The notes under the pieces were generated by a model, which did no database searches, was not told the DNA's origin, and saw only the letters and a list, made by a program, of their open reading frames with translations. A stretch of DNA of 64,000 nt from the NCBI GenBank assembly GCA_034666985.1, contig JAXDKS010000034.1, positions 62,001-126,000 of the forward strand, written 5' to 3'. The translations under genes and the position numbers were made by a program. The stretch is from DATARR01 sp034666985 (GTDB lineage Bacteria > Acidobacteriota > Thermoanaerobaculia > Multivoradales > UBA5704). Shown here piece after piece: positions 24,801 to 34,900 of the stretch. Each line of letters begins with the position of its first letter. The first letter of the stretch is position 1.

Positions 24801-26539
24801 GGCCCACCCGCGAGTACGAGGTGTTCCTCCCGGCCCCGGACGTGGGGCTCGGCAATCCTTTCGAGCCGAGCCTCGCCGAGCCTGCCGTCTACGCTCAGAT
24901 TGCGGTGAGCGCCGCGGACGACAAGAAACATGTGGCGGACGATCCGAAGTGGAACGACCCCGCCCGCTTCGGCAACGAGAGCCGGCTCTCCCCCTCGGCC
25001 ACGGTCTTCCGCGTCCTGCAGACGCCGCCCCCAGCGCCCGACCTGCCGGATCTCGCCGAGCGGCTCTATGCGACGCCGGCCGATTACGCCAGCCGTTCCT
25101 ATTCGACTTTCCGCTTCAACGATCCCGGGGCGCCTTTGAGAGTCCACATCCTGCGCGCCGTGGACGACAGCCTTTTCAAGCGGGACTGGTTGATCCGGGA
25201 GACGCGGAAGGGGCTCGATCCGGCGAACGCGAAGCACGCGGATTTCTTCCCGGACGACCTGGATGCCAGCAAGTGGCCGGCTATCGCTGCTGCTCTGAAT
25301 GCCATCACGGCGGACACCGACTACACCGGCCTTTCAGCCGAAGCGTGGTTGGTGCTGGCGTTGCTGCCGGGCAACGAGGGGCAGCCGGATCAGCCGAGCC
25401 TCGCCAGGCGCGACTGGGCCGTCCGGCACACGCGGGAGAACCTCTCCGCGTCCGACACCGACCTCTTCCCCAAGACCTGGAACCCGACCCAGATCACCGA
25501 TGCGTCCGATGCCCTGAACGATCTCGCCGATCCCACCGGCTATGCCGCGCTGCCGGACAACGCCCTGCGCGTCCTCGCCGGCCTTCCCGGCAATGAGAGC
25601 GCCTTCACCCAGATCACCCTGGCTCCCCTGGAGATGGCGGACCCCAAGATCAAAGACGAGCGTAGGGCGGACGACGACGCGGCCTACGTGTCCCAATCGA
25701 TCAATATCCGCGCCTATACCGACACCCTCCCGGGCCGCGCCACCAACCGCTACTTCTATCGTGCGCGTTTCGTGGATGGGGCGCAGAACCAGAGCTCGCT
25801 GAGCCTTGCGGGGCCGCCGGTGTATCTGCGGAAGGTGGAGCCGCCACGGACGCCGGTGATTACGAAGGTGATGGGTGGGGAGTTGGAGATCACGATTCGG
25901 TGGGCGGCGAACCGGGAGCCGGATCTGGCGGAATATCGCGTTTATCGTACGGAGGATCAAGAGAAGGCCCTGGATGCGCGGCTGATGGAACTGGTGAGGA
26001 CGGTTGCCGTGGCGGATATCGACCTCAGCAAACCGGGACCCGAGTGGATAGACACGGACGGTCTCGTAGGCGGACACAAATACTTTTATCGGATTACAGC
26101 GAGCGACACGTCGGGTAATGAATCCGCGCCCTCACGTGCAGGAATGGGCGTCGCTGTCGATACGAGCGTGCCGGAGGCGCCGGTTTGGACAGAGCAAACA
26201 TGGCTGCTGCGCCGCGACACCGACAAGGCTCTACTCGACTGGCCACAAGACAGCGTCGTGCCGGAAGGCTACACACCCGTCCTCCGGCTCGGGTGGAGAT
26301 CCAAAACTCCGGAGCCGCAGTTCGTCGTCACGCGCGTGTTCGCCGGCGAGAGCCTCTGGGCCGAGCCGGCCAACGCGACCTTGCGCCCCAACCCTGCGGG
26401 ACAGCATGAATTCGTCCTGCTCGACTTTGACGCCGATCCGCAGAGCGACAGCTGGTATCGGTTGAATGTCCGTTCATCGAGCGGAGTCTGGTCGACGGAG
26501 GACTCGATTCTCTCCGTGACGCCGCCAAGAGGCGCATGA
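21890..26539 (+). CDS. Giant beta-rich protein A (1549 aa), unknown function
   Basis: ATG 21890 follows GAGGGG at 21875-21880. There is no signal peptide or membrane helix. Residues about 145-275 (CVDFRTFPAG to ICWECPATG) form a module also found in giant protein B. Other stretches are Pro/Asp-rich beta segments. Two tandem units at about 1095-1165 and 1167-1245 share R-D-W-x-x-R-x-T-R, D-x-F-P and L-P-G-N-E. Residues 1322-1420 look like a fibronectin type III domain (ITIRWAANREPDLAEYRVYR, YFYRITASDTSGNES). The stop overlaps the next ATG by 4 nt. The last ~700 bp are visibly less GC-biased at third positions than the first 3.8 kb. The function is unknown; a large structural, adhesive or export-cargo protein is possible. 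Confidence 0.75.
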   Translation: MSFQTDDLSLLVLGIEGDQPPDAEQPALPNGIHCRWLFAPERGFPWAGFYLFRRETRPSRPRCLSPELRRFHPGNSQSLSVETPVGRLSSAKPLVFTEEFPPDGAVEVDLNQGTLLRFDLPPGVEARRVDVWIGLRSAGPATTRTCVDFRTFPAGSGPSPRTEKGAVFTTETPQVSPPIALATIVQWSLSLRGLLTSRQLTIDLPCPATSVDLLLTSRMDLRIEILAADGKSLGVKSFVSGALQLGSVTLTGPAIAKVVLTGPSIDSALLHQICWECPATGSGPGAPIEVAALTEKGVAAQTVVQGNAGQVVAATLEGQEITAVQANLGNAVLVDLCFWPSEQGVTFGWDEVPGFTYPLCLPVAHPDYPCPGKPADFNAAKALALSRVTYPAPVGWDQGFADLHGELVALVQGGPSADAMAIRTHPALPGQPLSPATQADVPSLPGLHPLELILLASLQPAAAQMLGLYFVDTSAASGVAYDYLLLADPTGVLGGSAASALDWLASTPDPALIDAVLVTGHSIETHAPIAPPGAGKAYALPGPAVRQIDGTLPEVAGEVGLWWPLPADSDEEQPDQIVFYYPKRASLGADPNPDPPVTPPADSAYQPLADPSPVLVSEPDPPDPPVAPNPLSSDWPPPSIPLYLVDSNLAEGWYSYRFVGQDLFGRHSPLGPPAEWFEWDPLSEQSRHSFAVALLDKIPPPVPLGVEAWALDPLDRWLIADQPYKSWRATVTPDLVGLRVNWRWTYLQQLQAADTREFRLYYQPGRWNALLGKIVKVTAAAADQSDVDLDLADAHAADVFAGTRLRVGNNDFAILGSQPGPQLRLRVKNIGAHDEIPPTEGKPCTVAIPETHPLWIDTSLAASWAQRLAVVPYEPPARTVFDPSEDPNGQPLTNHNDAFQSVQVTVTGQDVLFGAGPDLSGVQPWIDHLWLQAGTASEAHRIVRYDASAHTVTLESAPALVGSPSAWILGRPTREYEVFLPAPDVGLGNPFEPSLAEPAVYAQIAVSAADDKKHVADDPKWNDPARFGNESRLSPSATVFRVLQTPPPAPDLPDLAERLYATPADYASRSYSTFRFNDPGAPLRVHILRAVDDSLFKRDWLIRETRKGLDPANAKHADFFPDDLDASKWPAIAAALNAITADTDYTGLSAEAWLVLALLPGNEGQPDQPSLARRDWAVRHTRENLSASDTDLFPKTWNPTQITDASDALNDLADPTGYAALPDNALRVLAGLPGNESAFTQITLAPLEMADPKIKDERRADDDAAYVSQSINIRAYTDTLPGRATNRYFYRARFVDGAQNQSSLSLAGPPVYLRKVEPPRTPVITKVMGGELEITIRWAANREPDLAEYRVYRTEDQEKALDARLMELVRTVAVADIDLSKPGPEWIDTDGLVGGHKYFYRITASDTSGNESAPSRAGMGVAVDTSVPEAPVWTEQTWLLRRDTDKALLDWPQDSVVPEGYTPVLRLGWRSKTPEPQFVVTRVFAGESLWAEPANATLRPNPAGQHEFVLLDFDADPQSDSWYRLNVRSSSGVWSTEDSILSVTPPRGA

Positions 26540-28959
26540 TGGATCTCATCACACCATTCTTTCTCCCGGTTGTCCGGCCGCCGGACAAAAAGATATCTAA
26601 CACCCTTGCCTACTACAACGATCTCCAGGCGCAGGGAGTGAAGGTGGTGGCCGCGTCGCCGAGTCCAGGTAGTCCTCTGGAGATCATGATCGAGAAGTCG
26701 GACGTGCTTCATCCCGAACCCCATGAGGATGAGCCGGTGTCGACCGTCTTCGCGATGACGTCCGGCTTTGTCAGTCATCAACTCGGCGATATCGTGCTCC
26801 GTGTCTGGACCGGTGATTTTGACGCGATCACGAAGATGCCAGACGGGCCACCAAGGGCCAACCGGATCATCTTCGGATCGCTGGAGCCAGAGTCCATCAA
26901 GGTGGCGATCAAGAAACAGATCGAGACCTTGGACGACGCGATTCTGGCGGAATCGTGGACTGAGGCCGGCAAAGGACCGCTACCAGCACGGGAGGATCTC
27001 GAAGCCGCATTCCTGCAGCGCTTCATCGATGGCGATGCGGAGATTTTCGTCGATGCCGGCGCGCCGCTCGGAGAGGCATCACTCACGCCCGCGACGACTA
27101 ATGCACCTGTCGTCCGGCTGACGCTGGAGACATTTTTCGACCCTGCGGGCCCGAGCCCGCCGGTGGCTGTCGCACCGGAAGATTTGATCGATAATGCACT
27201 TCGCCCGCGTCAGTTGCTGAAGTTCGCAGGCCATCCACTCCTCAGGGCGATCAGCGGCCCGATCCAGATTCATTTCCTGTCGCGGTTCCTCATCTGGGAC
27301 AACACTCCAGGCGTGTTCGACTACATGCCGCTTGCCAATACCGAGGTTACGCTGCTCGCTGGTCCCGATCTCACCAATCTCCCGAACATCGGAATCACGC
27401 CTGACGTCGAAGTCGCTACGGCGACATCAAATGCCGCGGGCTTCATCGATCTGATCGCACCGCCGCTGCCTGCGCGCGCCCTGATCCACTTCAGGTATGC
27501 GACGTCCGGCAGGACGTTCGGAACGCGGACGTACACGGAAGACGTAGAGACGAACGCCCACAAAGCGAGGTTGCACCTCAACCCGAGCTTCGAAAACGCG
27601 AAGGACTACAGGGCCAAGTACGAGGCTCAGAAGAGCTACAAAGACTTCACGAATGATCTCGCAGACCACGAAGATGACGAAAAGTACGGCGCGGACCGGG
27701 GAAATATGGGTGCGTATGAGAAAGTCCTGCAGCCCATCGCGTTGGACCTGGGCAAAGAGATAGTACCGCCCATCACTCACCGCGATCTGATGAGGCACAT
27801 CGTCGCGTTCGAAGATTGCTACAAAGCCGACACCGTGCCGCCGAATAGTAAGACGTTCAACCTTCTCGTCGAGGGTGACTCATGGCTTAATTATCCGTTC
27901 GCCTTCAATGATATCTACGGTCACCTGGATCAGATAATTTGGGCGAAAAAGAAACCTGACATCACTTACAACCGACTTCCACTGCAGCACTACGGCGATC
28001 GGTCGGATCAGATGTTCTTCGCCAATTCTCCCAACGCCGACCGGCAGTGGACTCACACTCTCGATTTTCTCTCAGAGTACAAGATCGATCTGATCCTTGC
28101 CAGCAGCGGCGGCAACGATATGGCGGAGCCGGGCATTGGCGCTGCCGACAAAACTCTTCCCGATGCCTATTTCGCCGACGGCTACTTCGATCCATTTGCA
28201 GCGAAGGGGGTTCTCGATCCGCAGTTGATGGCCACGGCGGAGAAGTTGATGCGGCGTTCGTTTGCCGTATTGTTGAAGAACCACCGTTGGTACTCCTACT
28301 TCAACCCATCTGTCATTCTGAAGGACGAGGCGGCGATGTGGGTGCTGCTCGAGCCGCTGCTGGTGCAATTGGGAAAAGACTTCGGGCCGAGCAATCTGGT
28401 GCAGCAGGCGAAAAGTCCGCAGGAGATCGGGACGAAGGTGATCGCCAACTTTCCTGACACGTTCTCGCCGGGCAGCCCGGAGGATCTACTGATCCAGGCA
28501 GTGTTCGACCCGATTGGATTCGGCCAGCGGTATATCGACGTGAGGACCAACTGGAAAATCCTCCTGGACGAGGCGACACTGCGGCAGATCCCGGTCATTT
28601 CGCACACCTACGGCTATCCGCTCTTCAATGAAGAACCAACCTCAGTCCTGGGACTGGGAGTGAAAGGACGCGCCGGCCCTTGGTTCAACAATCGATTCAA
28701 AGAGGCGAAGATCTCGGACCGCCGTATCCAGAAAATCTGTCTCAAGGCGATTCTCGACAGGTTTGTCACGGCTGTCCTCAATCCGCTGAAGGCGCAGTAT
28801 TCACTATTCGACTATGTCGACATTCGCAACCTCAACTCCGCCATCGATTTATGGCGAGACGAGATGCACTTGCGCGGTAGTGGTTTCAGGAAGATCGCCG
28901 AGAAAGTCTATGAAAAAATAGTAGCAAACCCTAAGTTGTCCCATTTCTTTGTGAGCTAA
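26536..28959 (+). CDS. SGNH/GDSL-type hydrolase with long N-terminal region (807 aa)
   Basis: The C-terminal part carries the SGNH blocks in order: GDSW (about residues 446-449, nucleophile Ser), SSGGND (about 524-529) and DEMHLRGSGF (about 774-783, catalytic Asp-His). This predicts an esterase, lipase or acetylhydrolase. The first 430 residues hold beta-rich sequence and a segment at about 265-350 resembling a carboxypeptidase-regulatory-like domain (VFDYMPLANTEVTLLAG). There is no signal peptide. It overlaps the upstream gene by 4 nt and is followed 3 nt later by giant protein B, so all three are co-translated. Base composition is less GC-rich than the flanks. Confidence 0.8.
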   Translation: MMDLITPFFLPVVRPPDKKISNTLAYYNDLQAQGVKVVAASPSPGSPLEIMIEKSDVLHPEPHEDEPVSTVFAMTSGFVSHQLGDIVLRVWTGDFDAITKMPDGPPRANRIIFGSLEPESIKVAIKKQIETLDDAILAESWTEAGKGPLPAREDLEAAFLQRFIDGDAEIFVDAGAPLGEASLTPATTNAPVVRLTLETFFDPAGPSPPVAVAPEDLIDNALRPRQLLKFAGHPLLRAISGPIQIHFLSRFLIWDNTPGVFDYMPLANTEVTLLAGPDLTNLPNIGITPDVEVATATSNAAGFIDLIAPPLPARALIHFRYATSGRTFGTRTYTEDVETNAHKARLHLNPSFENAKDYRAKYEAQKSYKDFTNDLADHEDDEKYGADRGNMGAYEKVLQPIALDLGKEIVPPITHRDLMRHIVAFEDCYKADTVPPNSKTFNLLVEGDSWLNYPFAFNDIYGHLDQIIWAKKKPDITYNRLPLQHYGDRSDQMFFANSPNADRQWTHTLDFLSEYKIDLILASSGGNDMAEPGIGAADKTLPDAYFADGYFDPFAAKGVLDPQLMATAEKLMRRSFAVLLKNHRWYSYFNPSVILKDEAAMWVLLEPLLVQLGKDFGPSNLVQQAKSPQEIGTKVIANFPDTFSPGSPEDLLIQAVFDPIGFGQRYIDVRTNWKILLDEATLRQIPVISHTYGYPLFNEEPTSVLGLGVKGRAGPWFNNRFKEAKISDRRIQKICLKAILDRFVTAVLNPLKAQYSLFDYVDIRNLNSAIDLWRDEMHLRGSGFRKIAEKVYEKIVANPKLSHFFVS

Positions 28960-28962
28960 GCG

Positions 28963-31900
28963 ATGTTTTCTTTCGCACCTTTCAGCAAGGTCCTTCCCAA
29001 GTGGCCACAGGCGCTGCTCCCCAAGGACAGCCATGTGCTCGACCACATAGGCTTCACCGATTTCGACATCGTCCGCGACGACGCCGAATTGGAGACCAGC
29101 GGGGAGATCGGCTGGCTGAGGGAGATTGAGCTCCCGCTTCCCGCGCTCGACTCGGTGAGCCTGGTGCTGCTCGGTGGGAACGGGATGACTGAGGTCGCGT
29201 TCACATATCGACGTCAACCTGATTTCGAGATCCGCCTGTTCGATCTCCATGCGGCTCTCAGGTTGCGATCCAGCCTGCTCCAGCGAGTTCACCAGGACGA
29301 TGATGACAAGTGGGTGCCGTCGCTCGATCCGCATGGCAAGCCGGTTCCGGCGGAGATCGTTCTGTCTGGAATCGAAGTCATCTTGTCCGCCGACTGGGAC
29401 GTGTCGGTCGTAGGAGCACCGGCGCTGTCGCTGCCGGCGGTGGAGTTGGGCAGTAGCGGCATCGTGCTCGAGATCCTCAGCTTCCAGCTCTACCTCTCCG
29501 AGAAACAAACGCTTCCCCCCGGTATACCGCCGGGCTTCAAGGGCGTGGCGATTGAGGAGGCGACGCTGCACTTCACCCGTGGCATTGTAGTTGGTGCACC
29601 GGACGAGGTGAGCCTGTCGGATCTCCTGATCGGCTCTTCCGGTTTCAGCGGCAAGGTGACAGCCAACTGGACGGCCGGCAGCGGCGCGAAGTTTGCGGCG
29701 ACCTCTGAGGCCGTCGGCACCGCCGGTACCGGAACGCTGTTTGGCTATCCGTTCACGCTCCACTCGCTGATGCTCGACTTCAAGCAGAACGTTCCGATCG
29801 ATTCGACGTTGAAGGCAGAAATCCTGCTCCCGTTCTTCGATGAACCCGCGGACGTCGAGATCAGCCTCGGGGTCGACGGCGGATTTCACGTCAGCCTGGA
29901 CAGCACAGGTCCTAACGGTCTTCGCACCTTGAGAAAGGAGGGCGTCCTTGAGCTTGAGCTCGACAGCATAGCCTTCGACATCAAAGACGGCCTTTTGAGT
30001 ACTACGCTGAGCGGCAAGCTCACCCCTCTTTTCGGCGGCCTCGACTGGCCCACCTTCGATGTCAAAGAGCTGTCGATCGACTCCAAGGGCCATGTCCACT
30101 TGGACGGCGGCTGGCTGAACGTTCCCGAGCAGAAGATCCTCGACTTCCACGGCTTCAAGATCGAAATCTCCCAGATCGGCTTCGGCACTAACGACAATGG
30201 CACGAGGTGGGTCGGCTTCTCTGGCGGCTTGCATCTAGTCGACGGCCTTCAGGCAGGGGCGTCGGTTGAGGGCTTGCGGATCACTTGGGACCCGGCCGAG
30301 GCCCACCCAGTTCCCAAGATCACTCTGAACGGCGTCGGGGCCGAGCTTTCAATCCCTGGAGTCCTCTACTTCAAGGGAGAGGTGTCGTTCCGCGAGATCG
30401 AGGATAAGACGACCGGCGAAATCATCCGCCGCTTCGACGGCCACATCCACCTCATCCTCGAAAACCCGGAGCTCGAGATCGACGGCACGCTGGTCATCGG
30501 CTCGGTCAAGGGGCCCCAGGGGCGGTACAACTTTTTAGGCATCTACCTCGACGTGGATCTGCCCGCCGGCATCGCTCTCGCCTCGACGGGACTCGCGATC
30601 TATGGCTTCGCCGGCCTCTTCGCGCTCCAGATGGAGCCGAACAAGCATCCGGACGAGATGTGGTTCAGCATCGATCACTCGAAGAGCTTCTTTCACCGCG
30701 AAGAGGTCGGAATCACCGATCTCAAGACGAAGTGGAAGCCTACCAAGGGGAGCTTCGCCGTCGGCCTGGGGATCACCCTGGGCTCCCTCCCGGATAGCGG
30801 CTATAGCTTGAACGGCAAGCTCTTGCTCGCCATCGTCATTCCGGGACCGATCTTGCTCCTCCAGGGCGCTATGACGTTCCTGAAGAAGCGGGTGGGCGGG
30901 CAGGACGAGGGGAAGTTCCGCGCTCTTGCCGTGCTCGATGGACGGGCCAGCACTTTCCTGATCGGCCTCGACGCCGAATACAAGACCGGCAAGGGCGGCG
31001 AGCTGATCGAGATCGACGGCAGCGTGGAGGCGTTCTACTCCTTCAACGATCCGACGGCGTGGCATCTCTGGCTGGGCAAGAACAAGCCGAGCTCGCTGTG
31101 CATCCGGGCCTTGTTCGCCAAGCTCGTCGAGGCCAACGCCTACTTCATGCTGGATGCCCACCAGCTCGCCTTGGGGGTCTGGTACGGTTTCAACAACGGT
31201 TGGAATTTCGGCCCCTTGAGCATCCGGCTGGAGGCGTGGGTGGACGGCAACGCGCTCGTCAGCTTCAAGCCCAGCCAGTTCCATGGCGATCTCTGGCTCC
31301 ATGGTCTGGTGGATCTCAAAGCCTTCGGCTTCGGCTTTGGCATCGTCCTGGACGCGAAGATCGCGGCAGACCTCTTCAAGCCCTATCACCTGCGGGGTGA
31401 ATTCAGCGTCGGCATCAAGCTCCCCTGGCCGTTCAAGAAAAAGAAGGTCGGGGCCCGGATCGTGATGGAGTGGGGACCGCGGAAGATCGCCCCGCCGCTC
31501 CCTCTGCCGGTCGCGACCATCGGCATCGAGCATCTGAAGAGCTCGGTCACCTGGCCGCTGCAGCGCGGCACCTTCCTCCTGCCGAGCTATGACGACGGCG
31601 AAGGCTTCCTCACCGCCCCTGGAACCTACACGGAGCCGTCTGAGACAGCCGTTCCACGGGTGCCTGTGGATGCGCGGGTCGCCGTCACGTTCGGCCGTTC
31701 GGTTCACGACGAAGCGAAGGTGGGGAGCAATCTGCAAGCGATCGCGCCCGACGCCGAGGTGATCGGCGATCCGAAAAACGGCGGCGTCCTCAGTGTTCGC
31801 TATGTGCTCGATGGGGTGACGCTGGAACGCAAGGTTAACAATGGCTGGCAGACGGTGGCGTCAAGCCCCAAGACCGCGGGCTCCGGGCCGCCTCCTCTCT

Positions 31901-34900
31901 GGGGCCAGTGGGCGATCGTCCCGCAGCTTCCGGACGCCGGGGCGAAGCCTCCCAATCCCGGCCAGACCAAGCTCCTTCTCGGAGCCAAGACGCCTTTCGA
32001 ATTCAATCGCCATACGGGCGCTTCCTGGGAGGAGTGGGTTTCGGACGCCCTGCCGGGTTATCCCTGCATTCCGGTGCAACCTGGGGAGGAGACCTGTTTC
32101 GGCTTCACGGACTTGACGCCGGGGACGAAGCTCGAATCGCCCTGGACGTTCGCCGGACCCCCGGCCGTCACGTTCTCCTGGGATTTCGGCCCGGCGACGG
32201 TGGGGACGCGGCCCGTCACGGGGGAGAGCAAGGTCCCGCAAATTCCCATTCTCTGCTTCCCGAAAGACGCGGTGCAGCACGGCATCCGCGTTCATTCGCA
32301 GGCTCCGGCAAGCAGGATCCGCCTCATCCTGGCGCGGACGGATTCCCAGGTGGGCCCGATCGTCGAGCCCGGGCCGATCGAGCCCCAACCGATCGAGCCT
32401 GGGCCGGGTCCGGGCACTCGCGGGCCTCGCATGGAGCCGGTGCCGGGTTCGGGCACTCCTGCGTCCTCGATCGCGCTGGCGCTGGACCCGAACGCTTCCG
32501 GCCCCCGAGGCGAGGTCTCACCGGGTCCGGGGGCTCCGGGTCCCAGGGAGCAGGCCCCACCTCGCCGGGGCCCGGTGGAAGTCACGGAGGTGGTGCCGAG
32601 GGAGGCCGTGCCGACCTGCGTCAACGTGCGTGCACGGGTGGCCGGCACTCTCGCCAATCCCTGGAAGGCGGAGGAGGGAGCCCGTTTCACCGTGCTCGGC
32701 GCCGACGGCGTGCTCCTCCCCGTCGCCCGCGTCGAGCGCTGGGATCAAGGCGAGTTGGGCTTGAACGCCGGCTTCCAGCTCGAGATCGATCTTCCTTGCC
32801 CCGCGCTCTGGGTGACCCTGCTGGTCACTCACCGTCCGCCTTTCCGCATCGTCGCCTTCAACGCGTCTGGCATGGCGGTCGCCACCCATGCTCCCAATGG
32901 CACGGGCGGGACCTCGACCGAAACGATCCGTCTCGACGGGCCGGCCATGACCCGGGTGGTGATCTATTCCTCCGGCAATGAGAAGCTGATCCACCAGGTC
33001 TGCTTCCTCTGCCCACGGCTCACCGGTCCGCAGGCCACGGGCTTCGGCATCGACGGCACGTCCTTCGGTCCCTTCGGCCAGTTCGAGGAAGTGATCCCGA
33101 TCGCCGGTCCTGAGATCCACGACGTGGTGATCACCGGCGACGGTCCATTCTGCCTGGAGCAGGTCTGTATCACCCCCGATCCCGAAGCCGGGCAGGGGGT
33201 GCGGCAGGACGAGAGGATCCAGCACCAGATCGACGAGCTCGCCCACTGGCAGGCGGAAGGGGAGGTGCTGGCGCCGGACAGCTTCTACAGGCTGACCGTG
33301 AAGACCCGTCTCGACCTCAATCCTCCCAATCCCGATCTGGACGGCCTGCCGGCCGACCGCTGGCCGGTCGAGCACGCCTACTTCCGCACCGGCGGCCCTC
33401 CGGGCCTCACCGAGCTCAGCCAGCCGGCGGGAGTCACCACCGATCCCTTCGTGACCGGCCTCGAGGACCTCACCCGCTACGTGCGGGAGACGACGCCGCC
33501 CACCGTGCCGCCGCCGGGAGAGAAACCGATTCTCTTCAAGCCGTTCTATCGCGCCTATGACGTGGGGCTCGAATTCAACGAGGACTACGTCGAGCAGATG
33601 TATCGCATGGACCGGCGCGATCTCGGCCTCTATCTCTATGACGCCAGCAATCAGCCGGCGCGGGACGGCCTGGGACGGCTCCTGGTGATCGGCGATCAGT
33701 GGGGGAAGGCGGAGACGCTCAGCCTGTCGGAGAAGGAGACGCGCTGGATCACGCTGATCGACGCCGCCACCTGCCTGCCGAAGAAGCTCGATCCCCAGAC
33801 CTTCCCGAAGGACAGCGCGCTGACCTCCTCGGCTCCGGGGCGCGTGCTCGCTCCCGACACCCTCCACGAGGCGCGGCTGGTACCGCTGCTGCTGCACGAG
33901 ACCTTCCCGGGAAATGTGCTGGGGAAGGTGCCCGATGGCTGGTCTGTAGAGGATGCGGGGCCGGGCGGATCCTCCAGTTGGAAGGTGGGAGAGGTAGGAG
34001 AAGTAGGAAATGTAAACAACCCGCCGAGCCGGTTCGTGGAGCAGCTCTCACCAATCGGCGGCGTCAACTCGCCGGAGCGGCCGGGAACCCTGCTGCTCCT
34101 TGCGGCGGCTGGAGCCTGGACGGATTACCGGGTGAGCGTCTATCTGCGATCGGCGGCCGGTGCCGTGGGCGTGGTGGTCCGCTACCAGGGGCCTGGGACG
34201 GGCTACCGGTTCTCCCTGGATGACCAAGCCCGGCGGCTGGTGAAGGGAGGGGCGACCCTGCTGGCCGAGGATCATGTCGCCTACCCGAAGAACCGCGACT
34301 CCCTGGTGACGGTCGAGGCGATCGGCAAGTCCCTGCGCGCCTATGTGGACGGCGAGCCGGTCTTCGACGTCGAGGACGGGGATTTCGTGGCGGGCGGCCT
34401 CGGTCTCTACTCGTGCCAGAGCCCCGGGGCGCGTTTCACCGACGTGCGGGTGGATGATTTCGGCGCCGCGGCGCTGGTGATCTACCGGTTCCAGCTCACC
34501 ACCTCGCTCTACGCCAATTTCTTCCATCACCTCCATAGTTATCAGGACGAGACCTGGAAGGTTGACCTGGGAGCGGACCCGGCAGTGGACGTCCTGCTGA
34601 ACGAGGCCGTGGCTCCCTCGTTCTCGCCTCCTTCCGAGAAGGAAGCCCGGGCTTACGACGACCTGGCCCAGCGGGCCCTGGGGCCGGCGGCCTTGCAGAA
34701 CCCGGCCCGGGTGGAAGTCACTCGCCTGGAGAAGGCCGGCACGCCCGTCGCCTTCCTGCTGCGGAGCCCCGAGCCCCTGGCCTGGGATCGGATCGAATTC
34801 ACTCTCTCCGGCACGCCGCGCCATCTCCCGGCGCCGGAGATCCCTGGCACGGTGAAGCTCGTCGAGGCCACGTTCGGCGCGATCCTGCCCGTGGAGGAGT

